Counted from the first letter of the stretch, positions 1 to 11,994 are shown. The stretch: 64,000 bases of DNA from Enterococcus malodoratus ATCC 43197 (GCF_000407185.1 NZ_KE136481.1:845636-909635), one strand, 5' to 3'. Notes: generated by a model not told the origin, from the sequence alone. Numbers and translations are program-made.

Positions 1-2483
<2,483 letters not shown>

Positions 2484-2659
2484 GTGTTTGAAACAATCTT
2501 GCGATTGTTAAGCTCAATTTTAAAAATTGACTTGCTAGCATATTGCTTGCTATGTTGTTTGTTTCTATATAATAGAAACGCCCTACACATTTGGTTTGTT
2601 TTATTCGTTCAGTTTTCAAAGGTCTACATTGTTTGTCGCTTTGTTTCAGCAACTTTTAT

Positions 2660-2688
2660 ATCTTAACAGCTTACTGAGTGAATGTCAA
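2660..2688 (-). promoter_or_regulatory. rrn promoter, proximal
   Basis: On the minus strand there is a perfect -35 TTGACA (2683-2688), a 17-nt spacer and -10 TAAGAT (2660-2665), about 175 nt upstream of the 16S. It is the nearest of three promoter-like sequences in the 420-bp region 2484-2906, which otherwise holds only the 16S leader with its processing-stem arm (2593-2620). Confidence 0.75.
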
Positions 2689-2743
2689 CAACTTTTTTCA
2701 TTTAATTTTGAAAAAGTTTTGAAACTCAATTGACAACTTTGAA

Positions 2744-2773
2744 ATAATAACATCCAACAAAAGATCTGTCAAC
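2744..2773 (-). promoter_or_regulatory. rrn promoter, middle
   Basis: On the minus strand there is a perfect -35 TTGACA (2768-2773), an 18-nt spacer and -10 TATTAT (2744-2749). It lies about 85 nt upstream of the proximal rrn promoter. Tandem promoters are normal for rrn operons. Confidence 0.65.
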
Positions 2774-2818
2774 ACTTATAATTCGTTGTTGTATCAACAT
2801 GTTTCAGCAACGTTATTG

Positions 2819-2846
2819 ATAATATCATACTGAAAAATAATGTCAA
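2819..2846 (-). promoter_or_regulatory. possible distal rrn promoter
   Basis: On the minus strand there is a perfect -35 TTGACA (2841-2846), a spacer of about 16 nt and a -10-like TATTAT near 2819-2824. It is the third TTGACA in a row at roughly 75-85 nt spacing, so it probably belongs to the rrn operon. Confidence 0.5.
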
Positions 2847-2881
2847 ACATTTTTCAGTTTTTTTGCAAAATAATTTCACTC

Positions 2882-2914
2882 AAAAAGAAAATGGACTAGC
2901 AATATGCTAATCCA
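2882..2914 (-). terminator. terminator of the malT-mapP unit
   Basis: An inverted repeat (tggactagc at 2892-2900, gctaatcca at 2906-2914) overlaps the mapP stop codon and is followed on the minus strand by a T-rich run. It separates the maltose genes from the rrn promoters. Confidence 0.7.
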
Positions 2915-3722
2915 TCGTCACTTCTATCCCGTAATGATCACTAATTGTATACTCATTTTCCCCATCAAAAACAATGCGATAACTCTCTATTTCAAAATCT
3001 CGAGAAGTAAAAATGTAATCAATTCGAAGCTCTTCAGCATTTTGATCCCAACCGTCGATTGATTTTTCAACGGTATTCTCACCAGACTTGTTTTTTGCCT
3101 GAATAAACGCGTCCTGTATTTCTAGTGGGCTCTCTTTGACTAAATCATAGCCTTCATCGATTCTTTTTGCATCATTATTAAAGTCTCCCATAATAATCAA
3201 TGCGCCCCGCTTTTCTAATAGTATGTTTTCTAATGTACGCCATTCATAAGCAAAAGCATTTTCAGATGTTCGCCACCAAGAAAAGTGACCACTTACTACT
3301 ATTAACTTTTGATCGCCTTCCATTGATTCACCTATCATGATTCTTCTCGTATGATAATCGTTCGGATCAGAACTTTCAGATATCAGTCGACTCTCCACTT
3401 TTATTGGCACTTTCGACATTAAGCCAATTCCCTCATGATAGATATCATAACCAATGTGACTATAACCCCAGCCCCAATAATAGTAGCAACCCAGTTCTTT
3501 TAAACGCTCAGTCAAGCAAAATAAAAAATTATCTTGATGGATTCCCTGCTGTTCCACCGTTGGCTGAAAATACTTATCTGTTTTTGCCAATGGGCTTGCA
3601 AGAAGTTGATTTACTTCTTGCAAACTAATCAAATCATATTCTTCTTTAACAATTCGTTTTGCCAATATCTCAATTTGCTGTTGATCGTTCGCTTCCATCC
3701 AACTATGAGTATTTAAGGTCAA
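2907..3722 (-). CDS. mapP: Maltose 6'-phosphate phosphatase (endonuclease/exonuclease/phosphatase fold)
   Basis: MapP removes phosphate from imported maltose 6'-phosphate so that MalP can phosphorolyse the maltose. The protein shows the EEP-family landmarks: TLNTH near the N-terminus, LQEVNQ (metal-binding Glu), GDFNND and a C-terminal SDHYG. It lies 15-24 nt behind malT on the same strand, as mapP does in E. faecalis. The start is odd: TTG at 3722 gives MTLNTH, but family members normally begin MKVLTLNTH, and that reading needs ATC at 3729-3731. The GAGG at 3740-3743 is spaced for the ATC (8 nt), not the TTG (17 nt). The function rests on family and position; the nuclease-like fold alone would not prove it. 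Confidence 0.78.
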   Translation of the reverse strand: MTLNTHSWMEANDQQQIEILAKRIVKEEYDLISLQEVNQLLASPLAKTDKYFQPTVEQQGIHQDNFLFCLTERLKELGCYYYWGWGYSHIGYDIYHEGIGLMSKVPIKVESRLISESSDPNDYHTRRIMIGESMEGDQKLIVVSGHFSWWRTSENAFAYEWRTLENILLEKRGALIIMGDFNNDAKRIDEGYDLVKESPLEIQDAFIQAKNKSGENTVEKSIDGWDQNAEELRIDYIFTSRDFEIESYRIVFDGENEYTISDHYGIEVTMD

Positions 3723-3746
3723 TACTTTGATTGCTCTCGCCTCACT

Positions 3747-5930
3747 TTAATAATCGATTGTTCCTATCGTTTCCCCGCGAGAAACGAGTCCTGTTTTATC
3801 ATAATGATAATTTTCAATCTTGTCATCATTGGTGAATACGACAATCATCGTTGTCATTTTGTCAGCCTCTTGAATTTTTGCTAAATCCGCGATTGCCACA
3901 ACTTTTCCGGCTTTTACTTTTTCACCTTCAAGCACTTTGATTTCAAAAGCCTCTCCACCTAAATCAACTGTATCAATTCCCATATGAAGCAATACTTCTA
4001 TCCCGTCTTCAGTTTTGATTCCGATGGCATGTTTTGTTGGAAATACAGAAACGATTGTTCCTGTTATCGGGGCCGCGATTTCTCCATTTTCCGGCACGAC
4101 GGCGAAGCCTTCACCCATCATTTTTTGCGAGAACACCTCATCCTGAACTTGATCAATTGGAATAAGTTCTCCATTTGCTGGAGCAACAAACCTAGTCTGC
4201 ATTCCTTTGTATGTTTTCGGCGGTTTCTCTGTTTTTAGCGAAGTGGCTTGAAGATTGCTCGCAGGTATCTCCACTCCTGAATCTAATAAATCTTGGATAT
4301 CTGATTTTAGGATATCTGCTTTAGGTCCATAAACTGCCTGAACTCCATTATCTTTGACTAAGAGACCCATTGCCCCTGCTTTTTTCCAATCTTCTTCACT
4401 TCCGACGGTACTTCTATCCGCTACTGTTACCCGCAATCGAGTCATACAAGCATCTACATCTGTGATATTCTTCGGACCGCCCAATAAATTGATAATCTTC
4501 ACAATTTGTGAATCAGCTGAAATACTTCCATCTGTAGTTGCGCTTGCTGCTTCTTCATTATCAACTTCATAATTTCCATTTCTTCCCGGTGTAGCATAAT
4601 TGAATTTTTTGATCATGAAATTTGCGAAGAAATAAGTAAATACTCCAAATGCAATTGTAGTCAACACGAAATTAAGCAAGTCATTCCCTAAGCCTGCTCG
4701 TAAAGCCATCGGCACTCGAGTCAACAACTCAATATTCCCAAATGAATGCACTCTTAAATTGATCAAATCCGCCATAGCAAAGGCTGCACCTTGAATTACT
4801 GCATAGCAAGCATACAACGGAACCGCGACGAACATAAACATGAACTCCAAGGGTTCTGTAACTCCTGTTAAGAAAACTGCTACTGCGGCAGAAAGGAACA
4901 TAGATTTATATTTTTTCTTCTTATCAGGATCAACATTGCGATACATTGCTAAAGTCAGTCCCATTAAAATCCCTGAAGAGCCAATCATCTGACCAACTTT
5001 GAAACGTGCTGGTGTCCATTGTGTCAGCACATCTTGATACTGAGAAATATCTCCACCGTTCTTCAAGTTAACTAGGTCAGTAGCCCACGCCAACCATAAT
5101 GGATCTTGCCCAAAAACTTGACTGCCGGCTTGTGCACCAGTCAAAATTTCATAAGTTCCGCCCAATTGCGTGTAATTCATCGGAATCGTCAGCATATGAT
5201 GCAGTCCAAACGGAAGGAGCAGCCGCTCCAATGTCCCATAAAGGAAAGGTGCTAATACTGGTGCAGTATCCTGAGAATTGGCAATCCATTTACCAAAGTC
5301 ATTGATCCCTGTTTGAATGACCGGCCAAATAAACGCCAATACTAATGCAACAATAACTGAACGTAAGATAACTACGAAAGGAACAAACCGTTTCCCGTTG
5401 AAGAACGTCAATACTTCTGGTAATTTCCGGAAATTGTAATATTTATTGTACGCCGTGGCTCCAACAAACCCAGCGATGATTCCAACAAATACCCCCATAT
5501 TTAATGCTGGGGCCTCTAACACACTAGTAAAGTAGCCGTCAATCATAATCTTTTGACCAAATAACGTATGTGTAATTGCATTTGGATCAGCCAGCATTTC
5601 AGAAGTTACGCCAAAGATCGCGCCAGTGATTCGATTAATTAAAATAAATGATAGCCCTGCCGCGAATGCTCCACCGGCTCTTTCTTTTGCCCAACTTCCG
5701 CCAATTGCCAATGCAAACAGCAGATGTAAGTTTCCGATGATTGCCCAACCAACATTTTCAACCACTCCGCCTGTCGTTACAAGCCAACCAAGGTTTTCGT
5801 TAATTAATGGTAAGGACTTCCCGATACTGATCATCAAACCAGCTGCTGGCATTACTGCGATAACTACCATCAAGGCCTTTCCAAATTTTTGCCAAAACTC
5901 AAAACTAAAAATCTTTTTGATTCCTTTCAT
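3747..5930 (-). CDS. malT: PTS maltose transporter EIICBA
   Basis: This is a membrane permease that imports and phosphorylates maltose using PEP through HPr. The 727-aa protein has the glucose-family EIIC domain first (about 1-440, many hydrophobic segments), then EIIB (about 470-555, phospho-Cys C495 in DACMTRLRV) and a C-terminal EIIA (about 590-727, phospho-His H649 in LLHMGIDTV). The ATG at 5930 is preceded by a good AGGAGG-type site. It is divergent from malP and followed by mapP, which favours maltose over glucose as substrate. Promoter, MalR operator and a cre-like site lie just upstream. Confidence 0.9.
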   Translation of the reverse strand: MKGIKKIFSFEFWQKFGKALMVVIAVMPAAGLMISIGKSLPLINENLGWLVTTGGVVENVGWAIIGNLHLLFALAIGGSWAKERAGGAFAAGLSFILINRITGAIFGVTSEMLADPNAITHTLFGQKIMIDGYFTSVLEAPALNMGVFVGIIAGFVGATAYNKYYNFRKLPEVLTFFNGKRFVPFVVILRSVIVALVLAFIWPVIQTGINDFGKWIANSQDTAPVLAPFLYGTLERLLLPFGLHHMLTIPMNYTQLGGTYEILTGAQAGSQVFGQDPLWLAWATDLVNLKNGGDISQYQDVLTQWTPARFKVGQMIGSSGILMGLTLAMYRNVDPDKKKKYKSMFLSAAVAVFLTGVTEPLEFMFMFVAVPLYACYAVIQGAAFAMADLINLRVHSFGNIELLTRVPMALRAGLGNDLLNFVLTTIAFGVFTYFFANFMIKKFNYATPGRNGNYEVDNEEAASATTDGSISADSQIVKIINLLGGPKNITDVDACMTRLRVTVADRSTVGSEEDWKKAGAMGLLVKDNGVQAVYGPKADILKSDIQDLLDSGVEIPASNLQATSLKTEKPPKTYKGMQTRFVAPANGELIPIDQVQDEVFSQKMMGEGFAVVPENGEIAAPITGTIVSVFPTKHAIGIKTEDGIEVLLHMGIDTVDLGGEAFEIKVLEGEKVKAGKVVAIADLAKIQEADKMTTMIVVFTNDDKIENYHYDKTGLVSRGETIGTIDY

Positions 5931-5966
5931 ATTTGCTCCTCCTAGTTTTTACTTCCTACAATTCAA

Positions 5967-6026
5967 CGCAATCGGTTTCGCTGATTTGCATTATATACTC
6001 ATAATTTGTTTTTGTAAACTCTTTCA
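5967..6026 (-). promoter_or_regulatory. malT promoter with MalR operator and cre-like site
   Basis: On the minus strand -35 TTTACA (6013-6018), a 17-nt spacer and -10 TATAAT (5990-5995) form a strong promoter. A half-degenerate palindrome, cgcaatcggtttcg (5967-5980), just downstream of the -10 matches the better operator at 6101. The plus-strand tgtaaactctttca (6013-6026) overlaps the -35 and matches the catabolite-responsive element consensus at 13 of 14 positions by my count. The layout predicts MalR repression plus CcpA repression. Confidence 0.7.
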
Positions 6027-6093
6027 AGCATTTTTTCTAAAAATCTGTAATCACACCTATCTATTTAGTATATTCAGCAATTTAATTTTATGC

Positions 6094-6123
6094 TTGACTT
6101 ACGCAATCGGTTGCGCGTATGAT
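6094..6123 (+). promoter_or_regulatory. malP promoter with MalR operator in the spacer
   Basis: -35 TTGACT (6094-6099), an 18-nt spacer and -10 TATGAT (6118-6123) point toward malP. The spacer is filled by the LacI-type palindrome cgcaatcggttgcg (6102-6115), which has the central CG typical of LacI-family operators. A repressor bound here would block RNA polymerase. The same half-sites recur at the malT promoter. Confidence 0.8.
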
Positions 6124-6140
6124 AGAGCTAAGAAATTATT

Positions 6141-6284
6141 AGGTTGTGAAGCATCCATTCCGCTTCTTTCTCTTAGAAATGACGCGGAATGATATGTAAT
6201 CGATTTTAGCTTGTATAGAGACTGCCCTATCGACGATACTTTGATTAATAACCCAAAGCATTTATTTGGATGGTATACAACCTG
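6141..6284 (+). other. structured 5' leader of malP
   Basis: The promoter at 6094 gives a leader of about 210 nt before malP. A long-range inverted repeat pairs aggttgt...atcca (6141-6157) with tggat...acaacct (6267-6284). Nested inside it is an 8-bp stem, cattccgc (6156-6163) with gcggaatg (6184-6191). There is no T-run, so it is not a plain terminator. Function unknown. Confidence 0.45.
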
Positions 6285-6343
6285 AATATCAAACATATTT
6301 TTCTATAATGAAAATAAATTAAAAAGGAATTAGGAGGACTATC

Positions 6344-8629
6344 ATGAAAAACGTTCAACGTCTTTTTGAAATCGACCCTTGGAAAATTCGGACCACTACA
6401 TTAGATAAGGAAAATCGTCGCCTGCAAGAATCTCTGACAAGCATAGGAAATGGATACATGGGTATGCGTGGTAATTTTGAAGAAAGTTACAGCGGTGATC
6501 ATCATCAAGGAACATACCTTGCGGGAATTTGGTATCCTGATAAAACTCGGGTCGGCTGGTGGAAAAATGGCTATCCTGAATATTTCGGGAAAGTAATCAA
6601 TGCTTTAGATTTTACTCAAATGAAATTGTTCGTAAATGATCATGAGGTTGACTTAGCCGTCACTGAACTCGAAGATTTTGATGTTGAACTAAACATGCAA
6701 AACGGTGTTCTCACTCGCTCGTTCACGGCAAAAATAGATGAAGCGAAAGTTCGTTTTACTTTCGAGCGTTTTTTGAGCGTAGTCAAACAGGAACTCGCTG
6801 TAATCCACCTTACTGCTGAATGCTTAACAGGTGATGCAGAATTGAAAGTAGTTTCTAAACTAGATAACAATGTTCAAAATGAAGACAGCAACTATGAGGA
6901 AATGTTTTGGCTAGAAAAGGAACGTGGACACCAAGAGGAGTTTAGTTTCTTAACTACACAAACGATTCCAAATAACTTCGGGATCGAACAATTTTCTATC
7001 ACCGGGGCGATGAAACATATCAGTTCTTCCCCCGGTTTGCAGCAAGATGATACCTTAGAAGTTGCTGAAACATTTACTTTTGACTTGAAACGCAACCAAG
7101 CGATCCAGCTAGAAAAACGCGTAGTTGTTTTAACCAGCCGTGATATTCCTGAGACAGAGCAAAGTAAAAAAGCACTCGAGTTGTTAACAGCTTATGATTT
7201 ATCATATGAAGAATTACTTGCGGAACAAAATGCTGCTTGGGCAAATCGTTGGGCTTTAGCGGATGTATTGATCGATGGGGATGATGAAGCACAACAGGGC
7301 ATTCGTTTTAACATCTTTCAATTATTCTCTACCTATTATGGTGAAGATGAGCGCTTGAATATTGGGCCTAAAGGTTTCACTGGTGAAAAATACGGCGGCG
7401 CTACCTATTGGGATACTGAAGCCTATGCGGTTCCGATGTATTTAGGGATTTCCGATCCAAATGTCACAAAGAACCTATTGAAATATCGTCATAATCAATT
7501 ACCTCAAGCACAACACAATGCTCGTCAACAAGGCCTGAAGGGTGCTTTATATCCGATGGTCACCTTTACGGGTATCGAATGTCATAATGAGTGGGAGATT
7601 ACTTTCGAAGAGATCCATCGAAATGGCGCCATCGCTCATGCAATCTACAATTATACAACTTACACTGGTGATGAAAGTTATATTCAAAAAGAAGGGCTTG
7701 AGGTATTAACCGAAATCGCTCGCTTCTGGGCAGATCGCGTTCATTATTCGAAACGAAAACAAAAATATATGATTCATGGAGTAACCGGCCCCAATGAATA
7801 TGAGAATAATATCAACAATAACTGGTACACCAATTATTTAGCTGTTTGGGTTTTATCCTACACCCTAGAGAATTATAATAAATACCTAGATCATGCGACC
7901 GTATCGATTTCTTCAGAAGAGCAAGCAAAATGGCAAGACATAATTGAGCATATGTATTTCCCTGTAGATGAAGAATTGGGCATTTTCGTTCAACACGATA
8001 CTTTCTTGGATAAGGATTTGATGCCTACTTCTGAACTTGATCCAGCAGAACGCCCATTGAACCAAAATTGGTCTTGGGATAAAATCTTGCGTTCTTGCTT
8101 CATTAAGCAAGCAGATGTCCTGCAAGGAATTTATTTCTTCGGTGATAAATTTACTGATGAGGAAAAACGTAAAAACTTCGAGTTTTATGAGCCGATGACC
8201 GTTCACGAATCGTCCCTTTCTGCATCCGTTCATGCAATTTTGGCAGCTGAACTTGGATTAACAGATAAATCAATGGAAATGTATCAGCGAACTGCTCGTT
8301 TAGATTTAGATAATTACAACAATGATACCGAAGATGGTTTGCATATCACTTCAATGACAGGCAGCTGGTTAGCCATCGTTCAGGGGTTCGCGCAAATGAA
8401 GACAAACACTGGGGCCTTGAGCTTTGCACCGCTATTGCCAAAAGAATGGGATCATTATTCTTTCCATATTAATTATCGTGGCCGCCTATTGGCCATTAGT
8501 GTGAATCAGAAAGAAGTTCAAATTGACTTGAAAGATGGTTCTCCCTTAGCTATGATGCTTTATGGGAATGAAATTTTCTTAAGCGATTCAATGACGGTTC
8601 CACTAGAACAGGAGGAGCCAAATGTTTAA
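6344..8629 (+). CDS. malP: Maltose phosphorylase (glycoside hydrolase family 65)
   Basis: MalP splits maltose with phosphate into glucose and beta-glucose 1-phosphate in the cytoplasm. The 761-aa length is normal for GH65 phosphorylases. An N-terminal beta-sandwich (about 1-260) precedes the (alpha/alpha)6 barrel. The catalytic general acid is E485 in TGPNEYENN, and the YWDTE substrate-loop motif lies near residue 355. The ATG follows AGGAGG at good spacing. Its stop overlaps the pgmB start by 8 nt, so the two are translationally coupled. In E. faecalis the homologue acts on unphosphorylated maltose after MapP. A trehalose- or kojibiose-type GH65 is possible but the locus argues against it. 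Confidence 0.92.
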   Translation: MKNVQRLFEIDPWKIRTTTLDKENRRLQESLTSIGNGYMGMRGNFEESYSGDHHQGTYLAGIWYPDKTRVGWWKNGYPEYFGKVINALDFTQMKLFVNDHEVDLAVTELEDFDVELNMQNGVLTRSFTAKIDEAKVRFTFERFLSVVKQELAVIHLTAECLTGDAELKVVSKLDNNVQNEDSNYEEMFWLEKERGHQEEFSFLTTQTIPNNFGIEQFSITGAMKHISSSPGLQQDDTLEVAETFTFDLKRNQAIQLEKRVVVLTSRDIPETEQSKKALELLTAYDLSYEELLAEQNAAWANRWALADVLIDGDDEAQQGIRFNIFQLFSTYYGEDERLNIGPKGFTGEKYGGATYWDTEAYAVPMYLGISDPNVTKNLLKYRHNQLPQAQHNARQQGLKGALYPMVTFTGIECHNEWEITFEEIHRNGAIAHAIYNYTTYTGDESYIQKEGLEVLTEIARFWADRVHYSKRKQKYMIHGVTGPNEYENNINNNWYTNYLAVWVLSYTLENYNKYLDHATVSISSEEQAKWQDIIEHMYFPVDEELGIFVQHDTFLDKDLMPTSELDPAERPLNQNWSWDKILRSCFIKQADVLQGIYFFGDKFTDEEKRKNFEFYEPMTVHESSLSASVHAILAAELGLTDKSMEMYQRTARLDLDNYNNDTEDGLHITSMTGSWLAIVQGFAQMKTNTGALSFAPLLPKEWDHYSFHINYRGRLLAISVNQKEVQIDLKDGSPLAMMLYGNEIFLSDSMTVPLEQEEPNV

Positions 8630-9281
8630 AGGTGTTTTATTTGATCTAGACGGTGTTATAACCGATACTGCAGAATATCATTATCTGGCATGGAAGAAAC
8701 TTGCCGATGATCTGGGTATTTCAATTGATCGACAGTTCAATGAAAAATTAAAAGGTGTCAGTCGAGAGGATTCTTTGCGACTGATATTAAAACATGGGAA
8801 TCGCGAAAAGAATTTTTCTGAAGCTGAATTCAATCAATTAGCGAAAACAAAAAACGATAATTACGTAGAAATGATTCAAGCAGTTTCTCCAAAAGATGTC
8901 TATCCTGGCATTTTAGAATTGTTGATATCATTGAAAAATGCCGGTATCAAAATTTCTTTGGCCTCGGCCAGCAAAAATGGTCCTTTTCTTTTAAAACAAA
9001 TGGAACTGACCAACTATTTTGACGGTATCGCTGATCCAGCAGCCGTTAAAGCCGGGAAGCCGGCACCAGATATTTTCATCTTGGCTGCACAAGTAGTCGG
9101 GCTGAATCCTGAGGAATGTATTGGAATCGAAGACGCTCAAGCCGGAATAGCTGCAATTAAAGCTAGCGGTGCGTTTCCCATCGGAGTCGGAGAAGCAGAA
9201 CAACTGGGCAGCGATATTGCGCTGGTTCAATCGACTGACGAGTTAACTTTAGATTTTTTAAAAAAGCAATGGAATAATTAA
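8622..9281 (+). CDS. pgmB: Beta-phosphoglucomutase
   Basis: It converts the beta-glucose 1-phosphate made by MalP into glucose 6-phosphate for glycolysis. The 219-aa protein is a HAD-superfamily subclass I enzyme: the nucleophile and acid/base aspartates D8 and D10 sit in FDLDGVITD, the SASKNG Thr/Ser motif and Lys lie near residues 114-119, and GIEDAQAGI closes the site. The start overlaps the malP stop, and AGGAGG lies inside the malP end. The maltose operon position distinguishes it from generic HAD phosphatases. Confidence 0.93.
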   Translation: MFKGVLFDLDGVITDTAEYHYLAWKKLADDLGISIDRQFNEKLKGVSREDSLRLILKHGNREKNFSEAEFNQLAKTKNDNYVEMIQAVSPKDVYPGILELLISLKNAGIKISLASASKNGPFLLKQMELTNYFDGIADPAAVKAGKPAPDIFILAAQVVGLNPEECIGIEDAQAGIAAIKASGAFPIGVGEAEQLGSDIALVQSTDELTLDFLKKQWNN

Positions 9282-9305
9282 TTATTAGAGAAAGGAGAGC
9301 GAAAA

Positions 9306-10313
9306 ATGGTATCCACAGTCAAAGACGTAGCTAAAAAAGCGAAAGTCTCTCCTTCTACCGTTTCCCGTGTGATCAACGATCATCCCAGCATCTCCGCTGA
9401 GACAAAGCAAAAGGTTCGAAAAATTATGGATGAGATGGGGTATTTCCCAAATGCCACTGCTCGAAATTTAGGAAAACAGAAAGCAAATTCCTTAGGTGTA
9501 ATTTTACCGCCGCTTGATTCTCGTGAACGTTTGGGTAATCCATTTTATTTGGAATTATTAAATGCTGTTAACGAAGCAGCAGCAGGATTTCAAGTAACCA
9601 CAGCCGTTGCATCAGCTGATAACAGCGATACACTTTTGGAAAATGTCACTAGAATGCATCGCCAAAAACAAGTTGACGGGTTCATCTTAGCCTATTCTGA
9701 AAAAAACGATCCTGTAGCTGATTATCTTTATCAGAATCAGGTGCCGTTCACTTTGATCGGACGACCGCCGGAACGAGAAGCGGACATTGTTTATGTCGAC
9801 AACGATAACCAGTTATTAGGCAAACAAGCTACTGAACATTTGATAGCTAAAGGACATAAAAACATTTTGTTCGTTTCAAATGTTAATCAAGAGGTTATCT
9901 TCTTCGAGCGTTACTTTGGTTATCAGGAAGCAATGATGTTGCAGGCCTTACCTACACATCCGCCTTTAACCATGCTACAGCCTGAAGACTATACGCAATT
10001 TCCAGATGTAATCAAAGAAACGGGAGCAACAGCTTTAGTTGTGATTGATGATATTTTTGCATTGCGCATGATTCAATTAGCGACACTTCATGGCTATAAA
10101 GTGCCAGATGATTTGTCAGTCATCAGTTTTAATAATTCAATTTTTGCTACCTTGGTCCATCCTTACCTGACAACGATTGATATCGACATTTCTGATCTTG
10201 GTCGTTTAGGAACACAAAAATTGATGGAGCAGATTGATCAAAAACAATCCAGCGGCGTTCAGTTGGTCGTACCGCATCATTTGATCCAACGAGAAACTGT
10301 CCGCACGATTTAA
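9306..10313 (+). CDS. malR: LacI-family maltose operon repressor
   Basis: A cytoplasmic DNA-binding regulator of 335 aa. An N-terminal LacI helix-turn-helix (VKDVAKKAKVSPSTVSRVIN) is followed by a periplasmic-binding-protein-like sensor domain (about 60-335). A strong AAAGGAGAG site precedes the ATG. It is the last gene of malP-pgmB-malR, and palindromes of the type it should bind flank both divergent promoters (5967-5980 and 6102-6115). The aldose epimerase gene (malM) reported in the E. faecalis operon is absent here. Confidence 0.88.
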   Translation: MVSTVKDVAKKAKVSPSTVSRVINDHPSISAETKQKVRKIMDEMGYFPNATARNLGKQKANSLGVILPPLDSRERLGNPFYLELLNAVNEAAAGFQVTTAVASADNSDTLLENVTRMHRQKQVDGFILAYSEKNDPVADYLYQNQVPFTLIGRPPEREADIVYVDNDNQLLGKQATEHLIAKGHKNILFVSNVNQEVIFFERYFGYQEAMMLQALPTHPPLTMLQPEDYTQFPDVIKETGATALVVIDDIFALRMIQLATLHGYKVPDDLSVISFNNSIFATLVHPYLTTIDIDISDLGRLGTQKLMEQIDQKQSSGVQLVVPHHLIQRETVRTI

Positions 10314-10328
10314 ATTATCATTAAATAC

Positions 10329-10360
10329 GACCTGTCCAACTTGTGACAGGTCGTTCTTTT
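10329..10360 (+). terminator. terminator after malR
   Basis: A perfect 8-bp stem (gacctgtc at 10329, gacaggtc at 10345) is followed by gttctttt. It ends the malP-pgmB-malR transcript. Confidence 0.85.
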
Positions 10361-10398
10361 GGATATACTAGCGAAAAATCAGAAGGAAAGTGGTATAG

Positions 10399-11193
10399 AT
10401 GATTTTACTCATAGGTATTATTGCATTACTCTTTCTGATCTATTGCCGTTATTCAACCTATCAATTGGTCGAAAACCATTTCAAGATCACGAAGAACCCT
10501 CAATTAAAAATTGAAACGGGAAAGAAATCAGGTCTGACGATCGCGCAAATCAGCGATAGCCATTTCTCTCCCTTTTATTCTCCTAGACGATTTACCAAGA
10601 TAGTTGCTAAGCTTAATCAAGCCGAACCAGATATTGTATTGTTCACTGGTGATTTAATCGAAAATTATCGCTATTGGCAATCACGTGACTGCAAAGCGAT
10701 TAGTCAACAATTAGCTAAGATCAATGCTCCAAAAGGAAAATTTGCCATTTTAGGCAATCATGACTATCGTTCCGATGGTCATGAAGCCGTCAGCAACATA
10801 CTGACAGATGGTGGATTCACTTTACTAAATAATCAAAGCACGTCTGTAGATCAATTGAGCTTGACCGGTATCGATGACGGCCAAGAAGGCCATCCAGATT
10901 ACGATACAAGGCCTAAAAGATCTGAGTTTTCTATTTTAATGATCCATGAACCGGATCAGGTCCAACGTTTACCTGAACTTGAACGATTTGATTTGATCTT
11001 ATCCGGCCATAGCCATGGCGGCCAAATTCGATTTCCATTTTTCCCTTATAAAAATTTTGGATCAAGAATCTATGATCAAGGAATTTATGCATTGACCTCC
11101 AATACAAATTTAGTGGTCAATACTGGATTAGGGACTACAGGACCTCCGCTGCGATTTCGAGTGACTCCTGAAATTCTTTATTTCCATTTATAA
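10399..11193 (+). CDS. Membrane-anchored metallophosphoesterase (YkuE-like)
   Basis: A 264-aa calcineurin-like phosphoesterase. A single N-terminal hydrophobic segment (about 1-16) anchors it. The metal-site motifs appear in order: ISDSHFS, GDLIENY, GNHDYRSDG and GHSHGGQ. AGAAGGAAAG lies before the ATG. The family covers nucleotide and lipid-linked phosphate hydrolases, and the substrate cannot be read from sequence. It stands alone between two terminators. Confidence 0.85.
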   Translation: MILLIGIIALLFLIYCRYSTYQLVENHFKITKNPQLKIETGKKSGLTIAQISDSHFSPFYSPRRFTKIVAKLNQAEPDIVLFTGDLIENYRYWQSRDCKAISQQLAKINAPKGKFAILGNHDYRSDGHEAVSNILTDGGFTLLNNQSTSVDQLSLTGIDDGQEGHPDYDTRPKRSEFSILMIHEPDQVQRLPELERFDLILSGHSHGGQIRFPFFPYKNFGSRIYDQGIYALTSNTNLVVNTGLGTTGPPLRFRVTPEILYFHL

Positions 11194-11195
11194 AA

Positions 11196-11243
11196 ACTAA
11201 AGAGTTTGAAAGCTACCTTTGAAAGGCGGCCTCCAAACTCTTT
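11196..11243. terminator. bidirectional terminator
   Basis: The stem aaagagtttg (11199-11208) with caaactcttt (11234-11243) is flanked by A/T runs on both sides. It separates the convergent phosphoesterase and DedA genes. Confidence 0.8.
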
Positions 11244-11879
11244 TTATGCGCGAATTTTTTGTTTAATATAAGGAACCATGATTGGAACCAATGATACAAA
11301 AACAATCAGCAACATGATCAAAGAAAAATGTTCGCTGACAACAGGTATATTTCCTAAGAAATAACCAGCCAAGCTTACAACGGTTCCCCAGACAATCGCC
11401 CCGAGAATATTAAAACTCGAAAAAATTCCCCAGTTCATTTTACTTGAACCAGCAATAAACGGGATGAAGGTACGGACAAACGGCATGAAGCGACCTAAAA
11501 AGATTGTCCACTTGCCTCGATCATTGAAAAACCTTTCTGCTTCCTGTACCTTGTCCTCTTTAATAAAGCGGGAAATCGGACGATGATATAACGCCTTGAC
11601 TCCTAAAGTATGACCGATCCAATAATTCATCATATCTCCTAAAATCGCCGCAATCACACAAATTCCAATTACATACGGCAAGCGCAGAACATTCCCTCCC
11701 AATGCAGTAAGTGCTCCTGCCGCAAAGAGAAAGGAATCTCCTGGCAAGAACGGGAAAATCACGACACCTGTCTCAATAAAAACAATTCCGAATAAAATAG
11801 GATAAATCCCTACCCCATATTGGTGTACCAAAGACACCATGTGCGCATCAATGTGCAAAATAAAATCAATCAAAGCCAT
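11244..11879 (-). CDS. DedA family membrane protein
   Basis: A 211-aa integral membrane protein of the DedA/SNARE-associated (VTT) family, whose members act in lipid carrier recycling and membrane homeostasis. The hallmark FLGRFMPFVRTFIPFIAG (about residues 120-137) contains the conserved arginines. FPFLPGDSFLFAAGAL near residue 42 is the re-entrant motif. At least four hydrophobic spans are visible. GGAGGAAA precedes the ATG. Transport substrate (undecaprenyl phosphate, phosphatidylethanolamine or other) not determinable. Confidence 0.87.
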   Translation of the reverse strand: MALIDFILHIDAHMVSLVHQYGVGIYPILFGIVFIETGVVIFPFLPGDSFLFAAGALTALGGNVLRLPYVIGICVIAAILGDMMNYWIGHTLGVKALYHRPISRFIKEDKVQEAERFFNDRGKWTIFLGRFMPFVRTFIPFIAGSSKMNWGIFSSFNILGAIVWGTVVSLAGYFLGNIPVVSEHFSLIMLLIVFVSLVPIMVPYIKQKIRA

Positions 11880-11966
11880 ATAAATAATTTCCTCCTGAAA
11901 AGATTCATTCTTATCATACGACTTTTCAAAAAAAAAGAAAGAACGATTTCCGGTTCTATAGAAAAA

Positions 11967-11994
11967 TTAAAAGTTAGATGTAAAATGGTATAAT
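11967..11994 (+). promoter_or_regulatory. murR promoter
   Basis: -35 TTAAAA (11967-11972), a 16-nt spacer and a perfect -10 TATAAT (11989-11994) lie 29 nt before the murR start. Confidence 0.6.

Noticed and set aside
6099-6296. A 65-aa minus-strand frame between malT and malP
   Set aside because: It lies over the malP promoter and leader hairpins and has no ribosome site.
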